From Sphingomonadales bacterium (GTDB taxonomy: Bacteria; Pseudomonadota; Alphaproteobacteria; Sphingomonadales; Sphingomonadaceae): DNA of 6,318 nt. Of the stretch, positions 1 to 6,318 are shown piece after piece. Under the pieces are notes generated by a model, which did not search any database, had not been told where the DNA came from, and was given only the letters and a program-made list of their open reading frames with translations. The stretch's first letter is position 1; every line of letters starts with the position of its first letter. Location: the NCBI GenBank assembly GCA_013298745.1, contig JAAFIT010000153.1:1-6318 (forward strand). Direction: 5' to 3'. Position numbers and translations under genes: made by a program.

Positions 1-58
1 AATTGATGGCGCCTGTCCGTAAGGGGACCGGCCTTGAACTTACGAACTCTCCTCAGAC

Positions 59-2092
59 TTAGTCGCTCCAAATATGAACACGCTGGTCAGGCGGCAGATA
101 GAGCTTGTCTCCAGGCTTAACGCCAAACGCGGCATACCAAGGGTCGAAATTTCGCACGACCCCGTTGACACGATAGTTTCCCGGGCTGTGCGGGTCGGTC
201 AACAACTGCTCACGGAGCCTTCCTTCCCGCAGCTTTTGCTGCCAGCTGTAGCCATAGGCAATGAAGAAGCGCTGATCGCCAGTCAGCCCGCCGATTACTT
301 TCGGCTCGCCGTGCGATGCAACGTAGCGGCGGTAAGCCGCATACGCCGTTTCCAGACCGCCGAGGTCTCCAAGGTTCTCACCCAAGGTCAACGCGCCCTT
401 GATGTGGACGCCAGGGATTGGCTCATAGCTGTCATACTGCTTCACCAGCATGGCTGCACGTGTCTTGAAACGCTCGGCCGATTGCGCCGTCCACCAATCT
501 CGGACCTTGCCGCTCGCGTCGAACTGCCGCCCTTGATCGTCAAAACCGTGGCCGATCTCATGGCCGATGGTTGCGCCGATGCTACCGTAGTTGGCCGCGG
601 GGTCGGCCGCCGGGTCAAAATACGGTGGCTGGAGGATCGCCGCGGGGAACGTGATCTGGTTCTGCGTCGGGTCATAATAGGCGTTATTGGTCTGTGGCGT
701 CATGTTCCACAGGGTCCTATCGACCGGGTGAGGAAGCCGCGCTAACTTCAGCTTCCAGTCAAATGCATCAGCACGAACCGCGTTGCCAAGTGCATCGCCG
801 CGAACCACCGAGAGAGGCGAGTAATCGATGTATTTGACGGGGTGGCCAATCCGCGGGTCAAAGCTCGCCAGCTTGGCCAGAGCCTCCTTGCGGGTCGGCG
901 CATCCATCCACTTGCTGTGCTCGATCTGATCCTGAAGCGCCGCGCGCATATTGGCGATTAGTTCACGCATCTGTGCATCGCTCGCCGGCGGGTAATGGCG
1001 ATCGACGTAAATCTGTCCAACCGCTTCCCCGAGAGCACCATTGACCTGATCGACGCCACGTTTCCACCGGTCCCGTTGTACAGGCACATCGCGTAACGTC
1101 TTCGAGAAGAATTCGAAATTGGCTTGGTCAAAGGCAGACGGCAGATACTGGGCGTGGGTGCGGACAAAATGATAGGCGAGGTATTCCTTCCAAGTTGACA
1201 GGGGCACCTCGTCTAGCAGCTTGCCAGCCGCCGCGATCGCGGTTGTCTGGCCAACGATCACGGTTGGCAAAGCGCCGAGACCCTCATGGCCGAGCAACGC
1301 GTCCCATTCCAACTGCGGTGCAAGCGCAATGAGCTTGACGCGGTCCATCGGATTGTTGATCAGCGCAATGTCTCGGCTGCGCTCGGGGGTCCAATGAGCA
1401 GTCGCGATGGCGGTTTCGAGCGCGATGATGCGGTCCGCCTTGACTGCTGCATCGTTGATGCCCGCCAGAGTTTGGATGCGGATCACATAGTCGCGATAAG
1501 CTTTGCGGAAGCCGTCATATTTGGCGCCCGTCAAAAGATAGTAATCGCGATTGGGGAGACCGAGTCCACCCTGTAGCGCATAAGCGATATAGCGGGTCGG
1601 GTTCGCAAGATCGGGATAAACGGCGAAGTCAACCGGCGAGGTATAGCCATTGGTGCCGAAGAGTTTGATCAGTCCCGCACGATCAGTGACCGCGTCGACG
1701 CGCGCCAGCCACGGCTTCAATGGTGCAACGCCGGCGGCTTCAATGCCGGTCTCATCCATCCAGCTGGCGTAGTAATCACCGACCTGGCGGCCAATAGCCC
1801 CACCACTTTTCGGGTTCTTCGCCATGTCCTCGACGATCGCTCGAACGTCGCGGTCAGTTTGATCGTTGATAACCGAATCAATGCCGATGAAGGATCGATC
1901 GGGCGCGATCTGGGCCCGGTCGTACCAGCGACCATTGGCATGACGAAAGAAATCGTCACCCGGGCGGGTGTCGGTATCCATGTCAGCAAGCGAAACACCC
2001 CAAGGTGCGAACCGAGGCACCGGCGGCTCTGCACCAATAACGGCCGTACCGACGAGAAGGAAGGATACAAACAGAGTTGCGTTCAGTCGCAT
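59..2092 (-). CDS. M13 family zinc metallopeptidase (neprilysin/PepO-like), exported
   Basis: This is a 677-residue peptidase of the M13 (neprilysin/PepO) family, which cleaves oligopeptides with a single catalytic zinc. Residues 1-21 form a signal peptide: a short basic start, a hydrophobic core, and likely cleavage near IGA/EPP. There is no lipobox cysteine, so it should be a soluble periplasmic or secreted protein. The N-terminal M13 domain starts around residue 40 (PGDDFFRHANGRW). NAYYDPTQNQITFPA at 470-484 is the conserved substrate-binding segment. The HExxH motif is H511-E512-I-G-H515, and the third zinc ligand is E572 in GENLGDLGG, with D576 beside it. The conserved late motif DPHSPGNYRVNG (H635, R641) and the C-terminal tryptophan (HIWSD) are present. 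Length and order are normal for a bacterial M13 enzyme, so it appears intact. The ATG start follows GAGGAG by 5 bases. Its substrate is unknown. No strong terminator is visible in the 58 bases beyond the stop. Confidence 0.95.
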   Translation of the reverse strand: MRLNATLFVSFLLVGTAVIGAEPPVPRFAPWGVSLADMDTDTRPGDDFFRHANGRWYDRAQIAPDRSFIGIDSVINDQTDRDVRAIVEDMAKNPKSGGAIGRQVGDYYASWMDETGIEAAGVAPLKPWLARVDAVTDRAGLIKLFGTNGYTSPVDFAVYPDLANPTRYIAYALQGGLGLPNRDYYLLTGAKYDGFRKAYRDYVIRIQTLAGINDAAVKADRIIALETAIATAHWTPERSRDIALINNPMDRVKLIALAPQLEWDALLGHEGLGALPTVIVGQTTAIAAAGKLLDEVPLSTWKEYLAYHFVRTHAQYLPSAFDQANFEFFSKTLRDVPVQRDRWKRGVDQVNGALGEAVGQIYVDRHYPPASDAQMRELIANMRAALQDQIEHSKWMDAPTRKEALAKLASFDPRIGHPVKYIDYSPLSVVRGDALGNAVRADAFDWKLKLARLPHPVDRTLWNMTPQTNNAYYDPTQNQITFPAAILQPPYFDPAADPAANYGSIGATIGHEIGHGFDDQGRQFDASGKVRDWWTAQSAERFKTRAAMLVKQYDSYEPIPGVHIKGALTLGENLGDLGGLETAYAAYRRYVASHGEPKVIGGLTGDQRFFIAYGYSWQQKLREGRLREQLLTDPHSPGNYRVNGVVRNFDPWYAAFGVKPGDKLYLPPDQRVHIWSD

Positions 2093-2363
2093 AATCTCTC
2101 CTCGACGTTGGCGCTAAATTCCGCGGTCATTCCGGTAGTGACGCAAGTCAACAATCTACACAATCGCCGCGGCGTGATCGACGCCACGAGCACCGCAAAC
2201 ATACGCGATGGCGATCCGTTGTTGGTCAGTATGTGTCCGCAGGGGGAGGGTCATTGGTTTCGGCCAAGGTCGCCGCGATCCTGTCGATAGAAACCCGCCA
2301 TTCCGCTCGCGGTCCATCCGGCAACATCGCATGAACAAACGCCCGGACGTCAGGTTTGGAGCA
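2093..2363. other. Gap between toxin gene and M13 peptidase gene
   Basis: No convincing complete gene lies in this stretch. The frame of the toxin stays open for 45 codons past the toxin stop (2363 to 2226), with a composition that looks protein-like. It has no ribosome binding site and is probably a relic or chance. A 5-base inverted repeat GGCGT/ACGCC (2171-2185) has no T-run, so it is not a convincing terminator. The minus strand has TTGACT at 2151-2146, a possible -35 element for the peptidase gene, but no good -10 follows at the right distance. The peptidase promoter is therefore unresolved. Confidence 0.5.
2098..2103 (-). promoter_or_regulatory. Ribosome binding site of the M13 peptidase
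   Basis: The minus strand reads GAGGAG five bases before the ATG at 2092. This strong Shine-Dalgarno match fixes the start codon directly ahead of the signal peptide. Confidence 0.7.
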
Positions 2364-2783
2364 CTAGAATTCATCAAATGGGTTTATCAGGGACAATCCC
2401 ATCCCCTCAAAATCTTTCGTATTCCGAGTGACAACGGTCATGTCGTGTACGAGCGCAATGGCGGCAATTTGCTTGTCGAGCGCATTGTTCGGGTCGGGGA
2501 CGCGTAGACGACCCCAGACTTGGGCGGCTTCGGCATCGAATGCTAGAATGCGATCGGCGAACTCGGAGAGGATTGTCTTCAACCAGTTTTCAAGCACTAT
2601 CGCCTGTTCCAAGTCGCCGCGATGGCGGATTAGCTCAACGCCGCGCCGCAGTTCACCGATCGTTATGACCGACAGATAGATCGGTTCGTTCGCGGTATCG
2701 ACAGCATCGAAGAAGGCTACAACGCCAGGATTCGTACGAGCCTTTCGCGCTTCGCTGATGACGTTGGTATCAATCAAATACAC
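2364..2783 (-). CDS. vapC: VapC/FitB-type PIN-domain ribonuclease toxin
   Basis: This is a 139-residue PIN-domain toxin, the RNase half of a type II toxin-antitoxin pair. These Mg2+-dependent RNases stop translation by cutting RNA when free of antitoxin. The N-terminus YLIDTNVISE, with the strand and first acid D5, is typical of the FitB branch. The other acidic positions are E44 in the GELRRGVE motif, D103 in LDKQIAAIAL and D124 in TRNTKDF, so the four-acid active site is complete. It ends INPFDEF, much like FitB proteins, and is full length. The chosen start is a GTG giving the canonical N-terminus. The frame is open further upstream to 2948, but that part lies inside the antitoxin gene and has no PIN homology. 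The start lies 14 bases inside the antitoxin gene, with only a weak AGAAG ahead, so translation is probably coupled to the antitoxin. The target RNA cannot be read from the sequence. Confidence 0.93.
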   Translation of the reverse strand: MYLIDTNVISEARKARTNPGVVAFFDAVDTANEPIYLSVITIGELRRGVELIRHRGDLEQAIVLENWLKTILSEFADRILAFDAEAAQVWGRLRVPDPNNALDKQIAAIALVHDMTVVTRNTKDFEGMGLSLINPFDEF

Positions 2784-3006
2784 GGCTGGGCTTCTCGATC
2801 GCCTCGGCGCGTTCGAAATCGGCGTCGAGACCGACATCGGGCATGGCAGCGAGTACTTGTGCGAAGCTCTTGCGGCGGGGCCGCTGCAATGCGGACGCCA
2901 AGATTTCTCGGTGCTCGGCCTCTGCGCTGCGTCCGTGAATGCCAGCACGCTCTTTCAAAGCGCGAACCAGTTCATCGTCGATGCCTCTTACCAACAGGTC
3001 TGCCAT
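2770..3006 (-). CDS. FitA-like ribbon-helix-helix antitoxin
   Basis: This is a 78-residue antitoxin paired with the PIN toxin that follows it. Residues 1-40 form a ribbon-helix-helix DNA-binding unit: the strand DLLVRGI, the helix DDELVRALKERAGIHG, then SAEAEHREILASAL, the signature second helix of FitA-like antitoxins. Residues 47-78 (KSFAQVLAAMPDVGLDADF and on) form the toxin-binding tail typical of alphaproteobacterial FitA/VapB proteins. The ATG at 3006 was chosen because GGAGGG sits 5 bases upstream and the fold begins at once. The frame is open to 3087, but that extension carries no domain and crosses the promoter region. The dimer probably represses its own operon by binding the palindrome at 3028-3042. 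The gene end overlaps the toxin start by 14 bases, a usual antitoxin-first arrangement that keeps antitoxin in excess. Confidence 0.92.
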   Translation of the reverse strand: MADLLVRGIDDELVRALKERAGIHGRSAEAEHREILASALQRPRRKSFAQVLAAMPDVGLDADFERAEAIEKPSRVFD

Positions 3007-3011
3007 TTCAA

Positions 3012-3017
3012 CCCTCC
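3012..3017 (-). promoter_or_regulatory. Ribosome binding site of the antitoxin
   Basis: The minus strand reads GGAGGG five bases before the ATG at 3006. This strong site contrasts with the weak one ahead of the toxin and fits antitoxin-first expression. Confidence 0.75.
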
Positions 3018-3027
3018 GACAGCTTGC

Positions 3028-3042
3028 GATATCATTGATATC
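3028..3042. promoter_or_regulatory. Candidate operator palindrome for the antitoxin-toxin complex
   Basis: GATATCA and TGATATC form a perfect 7-base inverted repeat around one central T. It lies 22 bases upstream of the antitoxin ATG and covers the predicted -10 element. Ribbon-helix-helix antitoxins bind such inverted repeats to repress their own operon. From memory, the gonococcal FitA operator also contains TGATA-type half-sites. Binding here is inferred from position and symmetry. Confidence 0.55.
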
Positions 3043-3063
3043 AGTCCCTGCTTGAATCCGCAA
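3035..3063 (-). promoter_or_regulatory. Candidate promoter of the toxin-antitoxin operon
   Basis: On the minus strand, TTGCGG (3063-3058) is followed after 17 bases by TATCAA (3040-3035). A TG one base before the -10 makes it an extended -10 element. Transcription would begin near 3028, leaving a leader of about 22 bases that carries the GGAGGG ribosome site. The -35 is only a partial match, so the call rests on spacing, the extended -10 and position. The -10 lies inside the palindrome at 3028-3042, which fits autorepression. Confidence 0.5.
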
Positions 3064-3117
3064 GCTGCGGGAGGAGGCGCCACCCATAGGCCTTTGGGAT
3101 GCAGCTTGCGGCCGTCA

Positions 3118-6100
3118 TCACAGCCCCCAGTCCCGCTGCCTCTCGGGTAGGGGAAAATTGTACTGCTCCGGGGCCGGTTCGCGTTCCGGCCAGATGATCT
3201 TGGGTCTGTCCGGTTCTGGCGTAGACTCCCGCATCCCGATAGGAAGGCGCCTCCCCGAGGGTTTCGGATCGGACGACTGTTTCGCGCCAACACTGCTGCC
3301 GGCATTGCGATCGGGCGCTTGTCCTGCAATTTCGAGCGCCGATGTTTTCTCGCCTGCATTCTCTCGTGCGCGCCGTTCGAAACTGGACAGGTTGTCGACG
3401 ACGAACGTGACCTGCTCGCGCGTGCGGGTGAACAGGGCGCCGACAAGCGATCGGTTGATCAACGCGCCCTCGGTGCTTTGCGCGACGACGATAGCCATGT
3501 CGGCAGTCGCACCCTGCGAGGCATGGGCGTTGGCGGCATAAGCGAGATCGATCCGCTTGAGCATGGGATCATCTTGGGCAAGCGCCACCATATCTCCCTC
3601 TGCCGACCGAAACAGCGGGCCGGTTCGACCAATGCCTTCGAACCTGGCCGTCTCGGCATTGGCGAGACCTCTGCTGTGGTCGTTCGCCGTCCAGCGCACA
3701 GGATCGCCGACCATCAGAGTCAGGTCCTGGACGTCGAACACGCGGACCGCATCCTCCACTCGATTTCCGGCAAGTCGGGCCGGCCGAAACAGTGCGCCTT
3801 TGCCGCCGGGCAACTGCACAATGATTTCGCCGCCGGGGCGAGTGGCCATCACCTTCATCTGTCCTGCCGGCAGCCCCTGTGATGTCAGCGGGCGCGACAG
3901 TTCGATGACCTGGCCAACGCGGTAGCTTTGGGGGTGCTTCTGCTCCTCGCGAGTGAGGTGGACCGGAACCAGCGTGTCCTCGATGTGAAGCGCCTCCCCA
4001 AGCTCGCCCCGTTGGTGCCGCAGGTTCTGGACCTCGCGGTTGACGTCGTTGCGAAGTTGCCGGCCCGACACGAAGATCGACGTGCGGTCCTGTTCGGCCT
4101 TTGGCAGAGCTGCCCACATCTTTGCCGCTGTCGCGGCCGCAGTGCCGGGAGCTTCGACGGCGTTGGGCTCCACCAGCCTGACCAGCTGCGCGACATCATG
4201 CGATTGCGCCGCTTTGTGCAAGGCGAGCATCTCGGGCGATTTGGCGCGAAGGTTCTCGTCCATGATGACCGTCGCAGCATCCTGCCCAAGCGCGAACGGC
4301 TTGCCGGCTTCAACGGCGCCCAGCTGTTTGGTGTCTCCGATGAGCGCCAACCGACCGACTTCAGCCGCGTTGGCGATAGCTACGAGTTTTGCGGCATCGC
4401 GGGTCGATAGCATCGATGCCTCATCGACGACGATCATCGCGCCTTTCAGCGAAGCGATCGCTGTATCGCGCTGCTCTCGCGGACTTGCTTCGGACAACAA
4501 CGCTCCATGTTCACGGACGAACCGCGCGACCGTCATCGCCGGGATTTTCACATCGGCCTTCAGACGATTGGTGATGGCATTCGACACAGCCAGCCCAATC
4601 ACGGTCCGGCCTTCGGCTTCGATCATGCGTGCGACAGGCGCCAACATCGCCGACTTGCCGGTGCCGGCGTTGCCCTGGATGTGAATGACGCGATCACTGC
4701 TTTCTAGGATTTGCGTCGCCGCGCGGCTTTGCCCGGCGGTCAACTTGATCCCGGCGGCGCGGGCTTCGGCTTTCACCGCCTCGCCGATATCGTCCCTTGC
4801 GAGCAAGGGAGCGGCCTGTCCCTTGCTATCCCTTACTGCCGCCAGATAGGCCTTTTCCTGAGCCAGTGCCTCGGCGGTGGTCATCATCCGATCGTTGGCA
4901 CCGGCAATGAGAAGTCCCTTGCCGACAAGGGATGCGACACGAGCATCGATCGCCGCCACGCCGACCGGGGCGCCGAGATCAAGCGCTGCCTTGACCAAAT
5001 CAACCTTGCGGAACCCGGCTTCGCGTTCTGAGAGATGGCGGACCGCGGACGCTACGGCATGGGCGGCGGCGAACTGATCCGGACTGAGCCGACCGGGCTT
5101 TTCCGGAACGAGAGGGTCGGGTGCTGCGGCCGGTGCAACGAGCCCAAAATGCTCGGCGAGCACCCTACCCTGTTCGGCAATACCTTTGACGCCTTCGACC
5201 AACCGTTGCCATGGCGTCTCTTCGCGGGAGGCTCGCATGGTGGCCTCGGCAACCATGGCCGGTGCGTTAAACCCCAGTCCCTTCGCCCGGTCTTGCCATT
5301 CGGCGTGCAGGGTCACCCGATCCACGTTCACCGGCTTGTCGCCGCGGGTGCGCAGCGTCACCGCCGCCATCGCGGCTGGCGTGTTGTGCTCGAGCTTGGT
5401 CGTCTCCTGCTCGATTTCAGCGCGGCGCTGCGAGAAGGCCATGATGACCTTCCGATCGATGCCGGCGATTTCGAACTGGCCGTGCTTGCCGGTCGGCTCG
5501 GTGCGATAGCCCAAGGCTTCGACGCGCTGACGGAACTCGGCGTTGTAGACGGACGCGATCGTCGTCTTGCCCTGCCAGAGCCCGTATTCAGCTAATGCCC
5601 GCCATTTGCCGTCGGGTGCATTGGTGGCGTTGGCAATGACGGCATGAACATGCGCCTGTGGATCGAGTGCCCGGCTGGTGTCGTGCTGGAACAGCGCGAC
5701 GAGGAGATTGCCGGTGCCGACGACTTCCTGGCCGCGTCCCTTGCTGACCCTTGCCTCAGCGAAGGTCTTTTCGGCCCAGGACAAGGACGCCTTCACCGCA
5801 TCGATGTGCGCGGAGAGTAGGCGGTCATCGCCGCCAATGTATGCCAGCAGCGACACCGATTTCGGCGCCGAGAAGGTCATGTCGAGGCCCGGCCGGTGTT
5901 CACCGCGGGTTCCCGCCGGGATCACTTCGCCATTGGGCAGGTTCCCTGCCAGCACTGCCTCAAAGACATTGGCGTCAACCTTGCCCGACAGGCCGAGCAT
6001 CTCCGCTCCCTGCCCGGCCCAGAGGCTGGCTTCGGTCAGCTGGCCATCGGTGTAATAGTTGTCGCCAGCATAATAGTTTGCGGCCCCGGCGCCGCTGCCG

Positions 6101-6120
6101 ATCGCTGCCATCGAGAGCAT
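3118..6120 (-). CDS. mobF: MobF family conjugative relaxase-helicase (TrwC/TraI-like)
   Basis: This 1000-residue protein would start conjugative DNA transfer by nicking oriT, staying bound to the 5' end, and unwinding the strand. The N-terminal relaxase domain (about 1-290) has paired tyrosines Y16-Y17 and Y22-Y23 in NYYAGDNYY, the MobF hallmark. It also has the conserved GLDMTFSAPKSVSLL (78-92) and the metal-binding histidine triad H146, H157, H159 in HDTSRALDPQAHVH. The helicase domain (about 455-910) is of the RecD type. It has Walker A GNAGTGKS (483-490), Walker B VVDEAS (564-569), motif III GDTKQL (595-600), AHASQGAT (865-872) and a terminal SLVGALFTRTRE arginine motif. Residues 915-1000 form a polar, proline-rich tail that is probably disordered. 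Length is close to R388 TrwC (966 residues), and no key residue is missing. The ATG gives the family's usual MLSxAxIGSG start and overlaps the previous stop as TGATG, with GAGGG 9 bases upstream. It ends in tandem TGA stops. Confidence 0.96.
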   Translation of the reverse strand: MLSMAAIGSGAGAANYYAGDNYYTDGQLTEASLWAGQGAEMLGLSGKVDANVFEAVLAGNLPNGEVIPAGTRGEHRPGLDMTFSAPKSVSLLAYIGGDDRLLSAHIDAVKASLSWAEKTFAEARVSKGRGQEVVGTGNLLVALFQHDTSRALDPQAHVHAVIANATNAPDGKWRALAEYGLWQGKTTIASVYNAEFRQRVEALGYRTEPTGKHGQFEIAGIDRKVIMAFSQRRAEIEQETTKLEHNTPAAMAAVTLRTRGDKPVNVDRVTLHAEWQDRAKGLGFNAPAMVAEATMRASREETPWQRLVEGVKGIAEQGRVLAEHFGLVAPAAAPDPLVPEKPGRLSPDQFAAAHAVASAVRHLSEREAGFRKVDLVKAALDLGAPVGVAAIDARVASLVGKGLLIAGANDRMMTTAEALAQEKAYLAAVRDSKGQAAPLLARDDIGEAVKAEARAAGIKLTAGQSRAATQILESSDRVIHIQGNAGTGKSAMLAPVARMIEAEGRTVIGLAVSNAITNRLKADVKIPAMTVARFVREHGALLSEASPREQRDTAIASLKGAMIVVDEASMLSTRDAAKLVAIANAAEVGRLALIGDTKQLGAVEAGKPFALGQDAATVIMDENLRAKSPEMLALHKAAQSHDVAQLVRLVEPNAVEAPGTAAATAAKMWAALPKAEQDRTSIFVSGRQLRNDVNREVQNLRHQRGELGEALHIEDTLVPVHLTREEQKHPQSYRVGQVIELSRPLTSQGLPAGQMKVMATRPGGEIIVQLPGGKGALFRPARLAGNRVEDAVRVFDVQDLTLMVGDPVRWTANDHSRGLANAETARFEGIGRTGPLFRSAEGDMVALAQDDPMLKRIDLAYAANAHASQGATADMAIVVAQSTEGALINRSLVGALFTRTREQVTFVVDNLSSFERRARENAGEKTSALEIAGQAPDRNAGSSVGAKQSSDPKPSGRRLPIGMRESTPEPDRPKIIWPEREPAPEQYNFPLPERQRDWGL
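4793..4932. repeat. Cluster of AAGGGA/GCAAGGGA repeats inside the relaxase gene
   Basis: Six copies of AAGGGA or its complement TCCCTT fall within 140 bases. TCCCTTGC occurs at 4793-4800, 4819-4826 and 4915-4922. GCAAGGGA is at 4803-4810, TCCCTTAC at 4829-4836 and ACAAGGGA at 4925-4932. Two pairs form perfect hairpins: an 8-base stem with a GA spacer (4793-4810) and a 7-base stem with a 4-base spacer (4915-4932). On the coding strand the hexamer is read as Lys-Gly in some copies and as Arg-Asp in others. The cluster covers relaxase residues about 397-443, just before the helicase core. Confidence 0.8.
5737..5754. repeat. Outlying copy of the GCAAGGGA repeat in the relaxase domain
   Basis: TCCCTTGC (5737-5744) is followed after two bases by the variant ACCCTTGC (5747-5754), a direct tandem pair. 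It codes for ARVSKG near residues 123-128 of the relaxase. It uses the same octamer as the cluster at 4793-4932, about 800 bases away. Confidence 0.6.
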
Positions 6121-6318
6121 CAGCGTTTGCCCTCGTTAGCGGGCGAACGGGTCGCCGCATTCTCGTCGACCTCCCCCAGCGGTGGACCGTCGGGCGCCGG
6201 CTGTGTCATGAGGTCGTATTGGCTCAATGGCCCCGGGACTTCGATCTCGCAGATAATCGTCCCTAAGGCGTGATAGCCGAACCTCTCGCTGGCGGCGTTG
6301 AAGCAGGCGGCAAGCTGC
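6120..6318 (-). CDS. C-terminal fragment of an unidentified protein upstream of the relaxase
   Basis: This frame is open from the window edge and codes for the last 65 residues of a protein whose start lies outside. It begins QLAACFNAASERFGYHALGT and contains IICEIEVPGPLSQYDL. It finishes in a polar, proline- and glutamate-rich tail ending NEGKR. The frame was chosen over the other two because one has a stop inside and the other gives an arginine-rich, unnatural peptide. Its TGA overlaps the relaxase ATG by one base (TGATG), so the two genes are surely co-transcribed and probably translationally coupled. That suggests a role in conjugative transfer. In R388 the gene just before trwC encodes the coupling protein TrwB, but nothing in these 65 residues identifies a coupling protein, and I do not recognise the family. 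Confidence 0.75.
   Translation of the reverse strand, partial: QLAACFNAASERFGYHALGTIICEIEVPGPLSQYDLMTQPAPDGPPLGEVDENAATRSPANEGKR

Larger units (their letters stand above)
3020..3111. repeat. Three-armed inverted repeat (CAGCTTGCG) in the toxin-antitoxin leader
   Basis: CAGCTTGCG occurs at 3020-3028 and again at 3102-3110, and its exact complement CGCAAGCTG lies between them at 3059-3067. The middle copy pairs with the upper copy over 11 bases (3058-3068 with 3101-3111), or with the lower copy over 9 bases. Arm centres are about 39 and 43 bases apart. The middle arm also forms its own small hairpin (3058-3070, stem CCGCA/TGCGG) and contains the predicted -35. No T-run follows either hairpin, so neither is a standard intrinsic terminator. 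Confidence 0.7.

Noticed and set aside
2171..2185. GGCGT/ACGCC hairpin as a terminator for the toxin-antitoxin operon.
   Set aside because: The stem is only five pairs with a five-base loop and there is no T-run after it on the minus strand.
2156..2377. A 73-codon minus-strand frame in the gap after the toxin gene.
   Set aside because: It starts with TTG inside the toxin gene, has no ribosome site, and its translation is arginine- and cysteine-rich without any recognisable motif.
2364..2948. A longer 194-residue reading of the toxin starting at 2948.
   Set aside because: The extra N-terminal part lies inside the antitoxin gene, has no PIN-domain character, and family members start right at the strand before DTN.
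2770..3087. A longer 105-residue reading of the antitoxin starting at 3087.
   Set aside because: The extension crosses the promoter and operator, and the strong ribosome site lies before the inner ATG at 3006.
3007..3117. The inverted-repeat region next to the relaxase gene as an origin of transfer.
   Set aside because: No recognisable nic sequence is visible. In MobF systems oriT usually lies upstream of the transfer genes, and the repeats are better explained by toxin-antitoxin control.
3158..6273. Many long plus-strand frames opposite the relaxase, and similar ones opposite the peptidase at 74-745 and 1286-1576.
   Set aside because: They are antisense shadows of well-supported genes in GC-rich DNA. 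Their translations are rich in Arg, Ser and Ala and show no domain signatures.

Overview
All genes in this window lie on the minus strand. They look like a piece of a mobile element from an alphaproteobacterium. The GC-rich codon use, the style of the relaxase N-terminus and the type of M13 peptidase suggest Sphingomonadales (Sphingomonas, Sphingopyxis, Novosphingobium or relatives). That placement comes from general family knowledge and was not searched.

In transcription order (high to low coordinates) the layout is as follows. First is the C-terminal end of an unidentified gene (6318 to 6120). Its TGA overlaps the ATG of the next gene by one base. Next is a complete 1000-residue MobF/TrwC-type conjugative relaxase-helicase (6120 to 3118). 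A 111-base regulatory gap (3117 to 3007) follows, with a promoter, a near-perfect operator palindrome and three copies of a 9-base inverted-repeat arm. Then comes a FitA/FitB (VapBC) type II toxin-antitoxin pair, the antitoxin at 3006 to 2770 and the PIN-domain toxin at 2783 to 2364, overlapping by 14 bases. A 271-base gap holds a possible short coding relic. Last is a complete exported M13 zinc metallopeptidase (2092 to 59).

Functionally, the relaxase would nick and unwind the DNA for conjugative transfer. The toxin-antitoxin pair right behind it is placed as a stability module for the same element. The M13 peptidase has no known role in transfer and is either cargo or neighbouring host sequence.

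No complete new system is evident. The most unusual signals are at the DNA level. An AAGGGA-centred repeat (GCAAGGGA and its complement) is clustered inside the relaxase gene and is read in different codon frames at different copies. The three-armed inverted repeat in front of the antitoxin could form two mutually exclusive hairpins in read-through transcripts.
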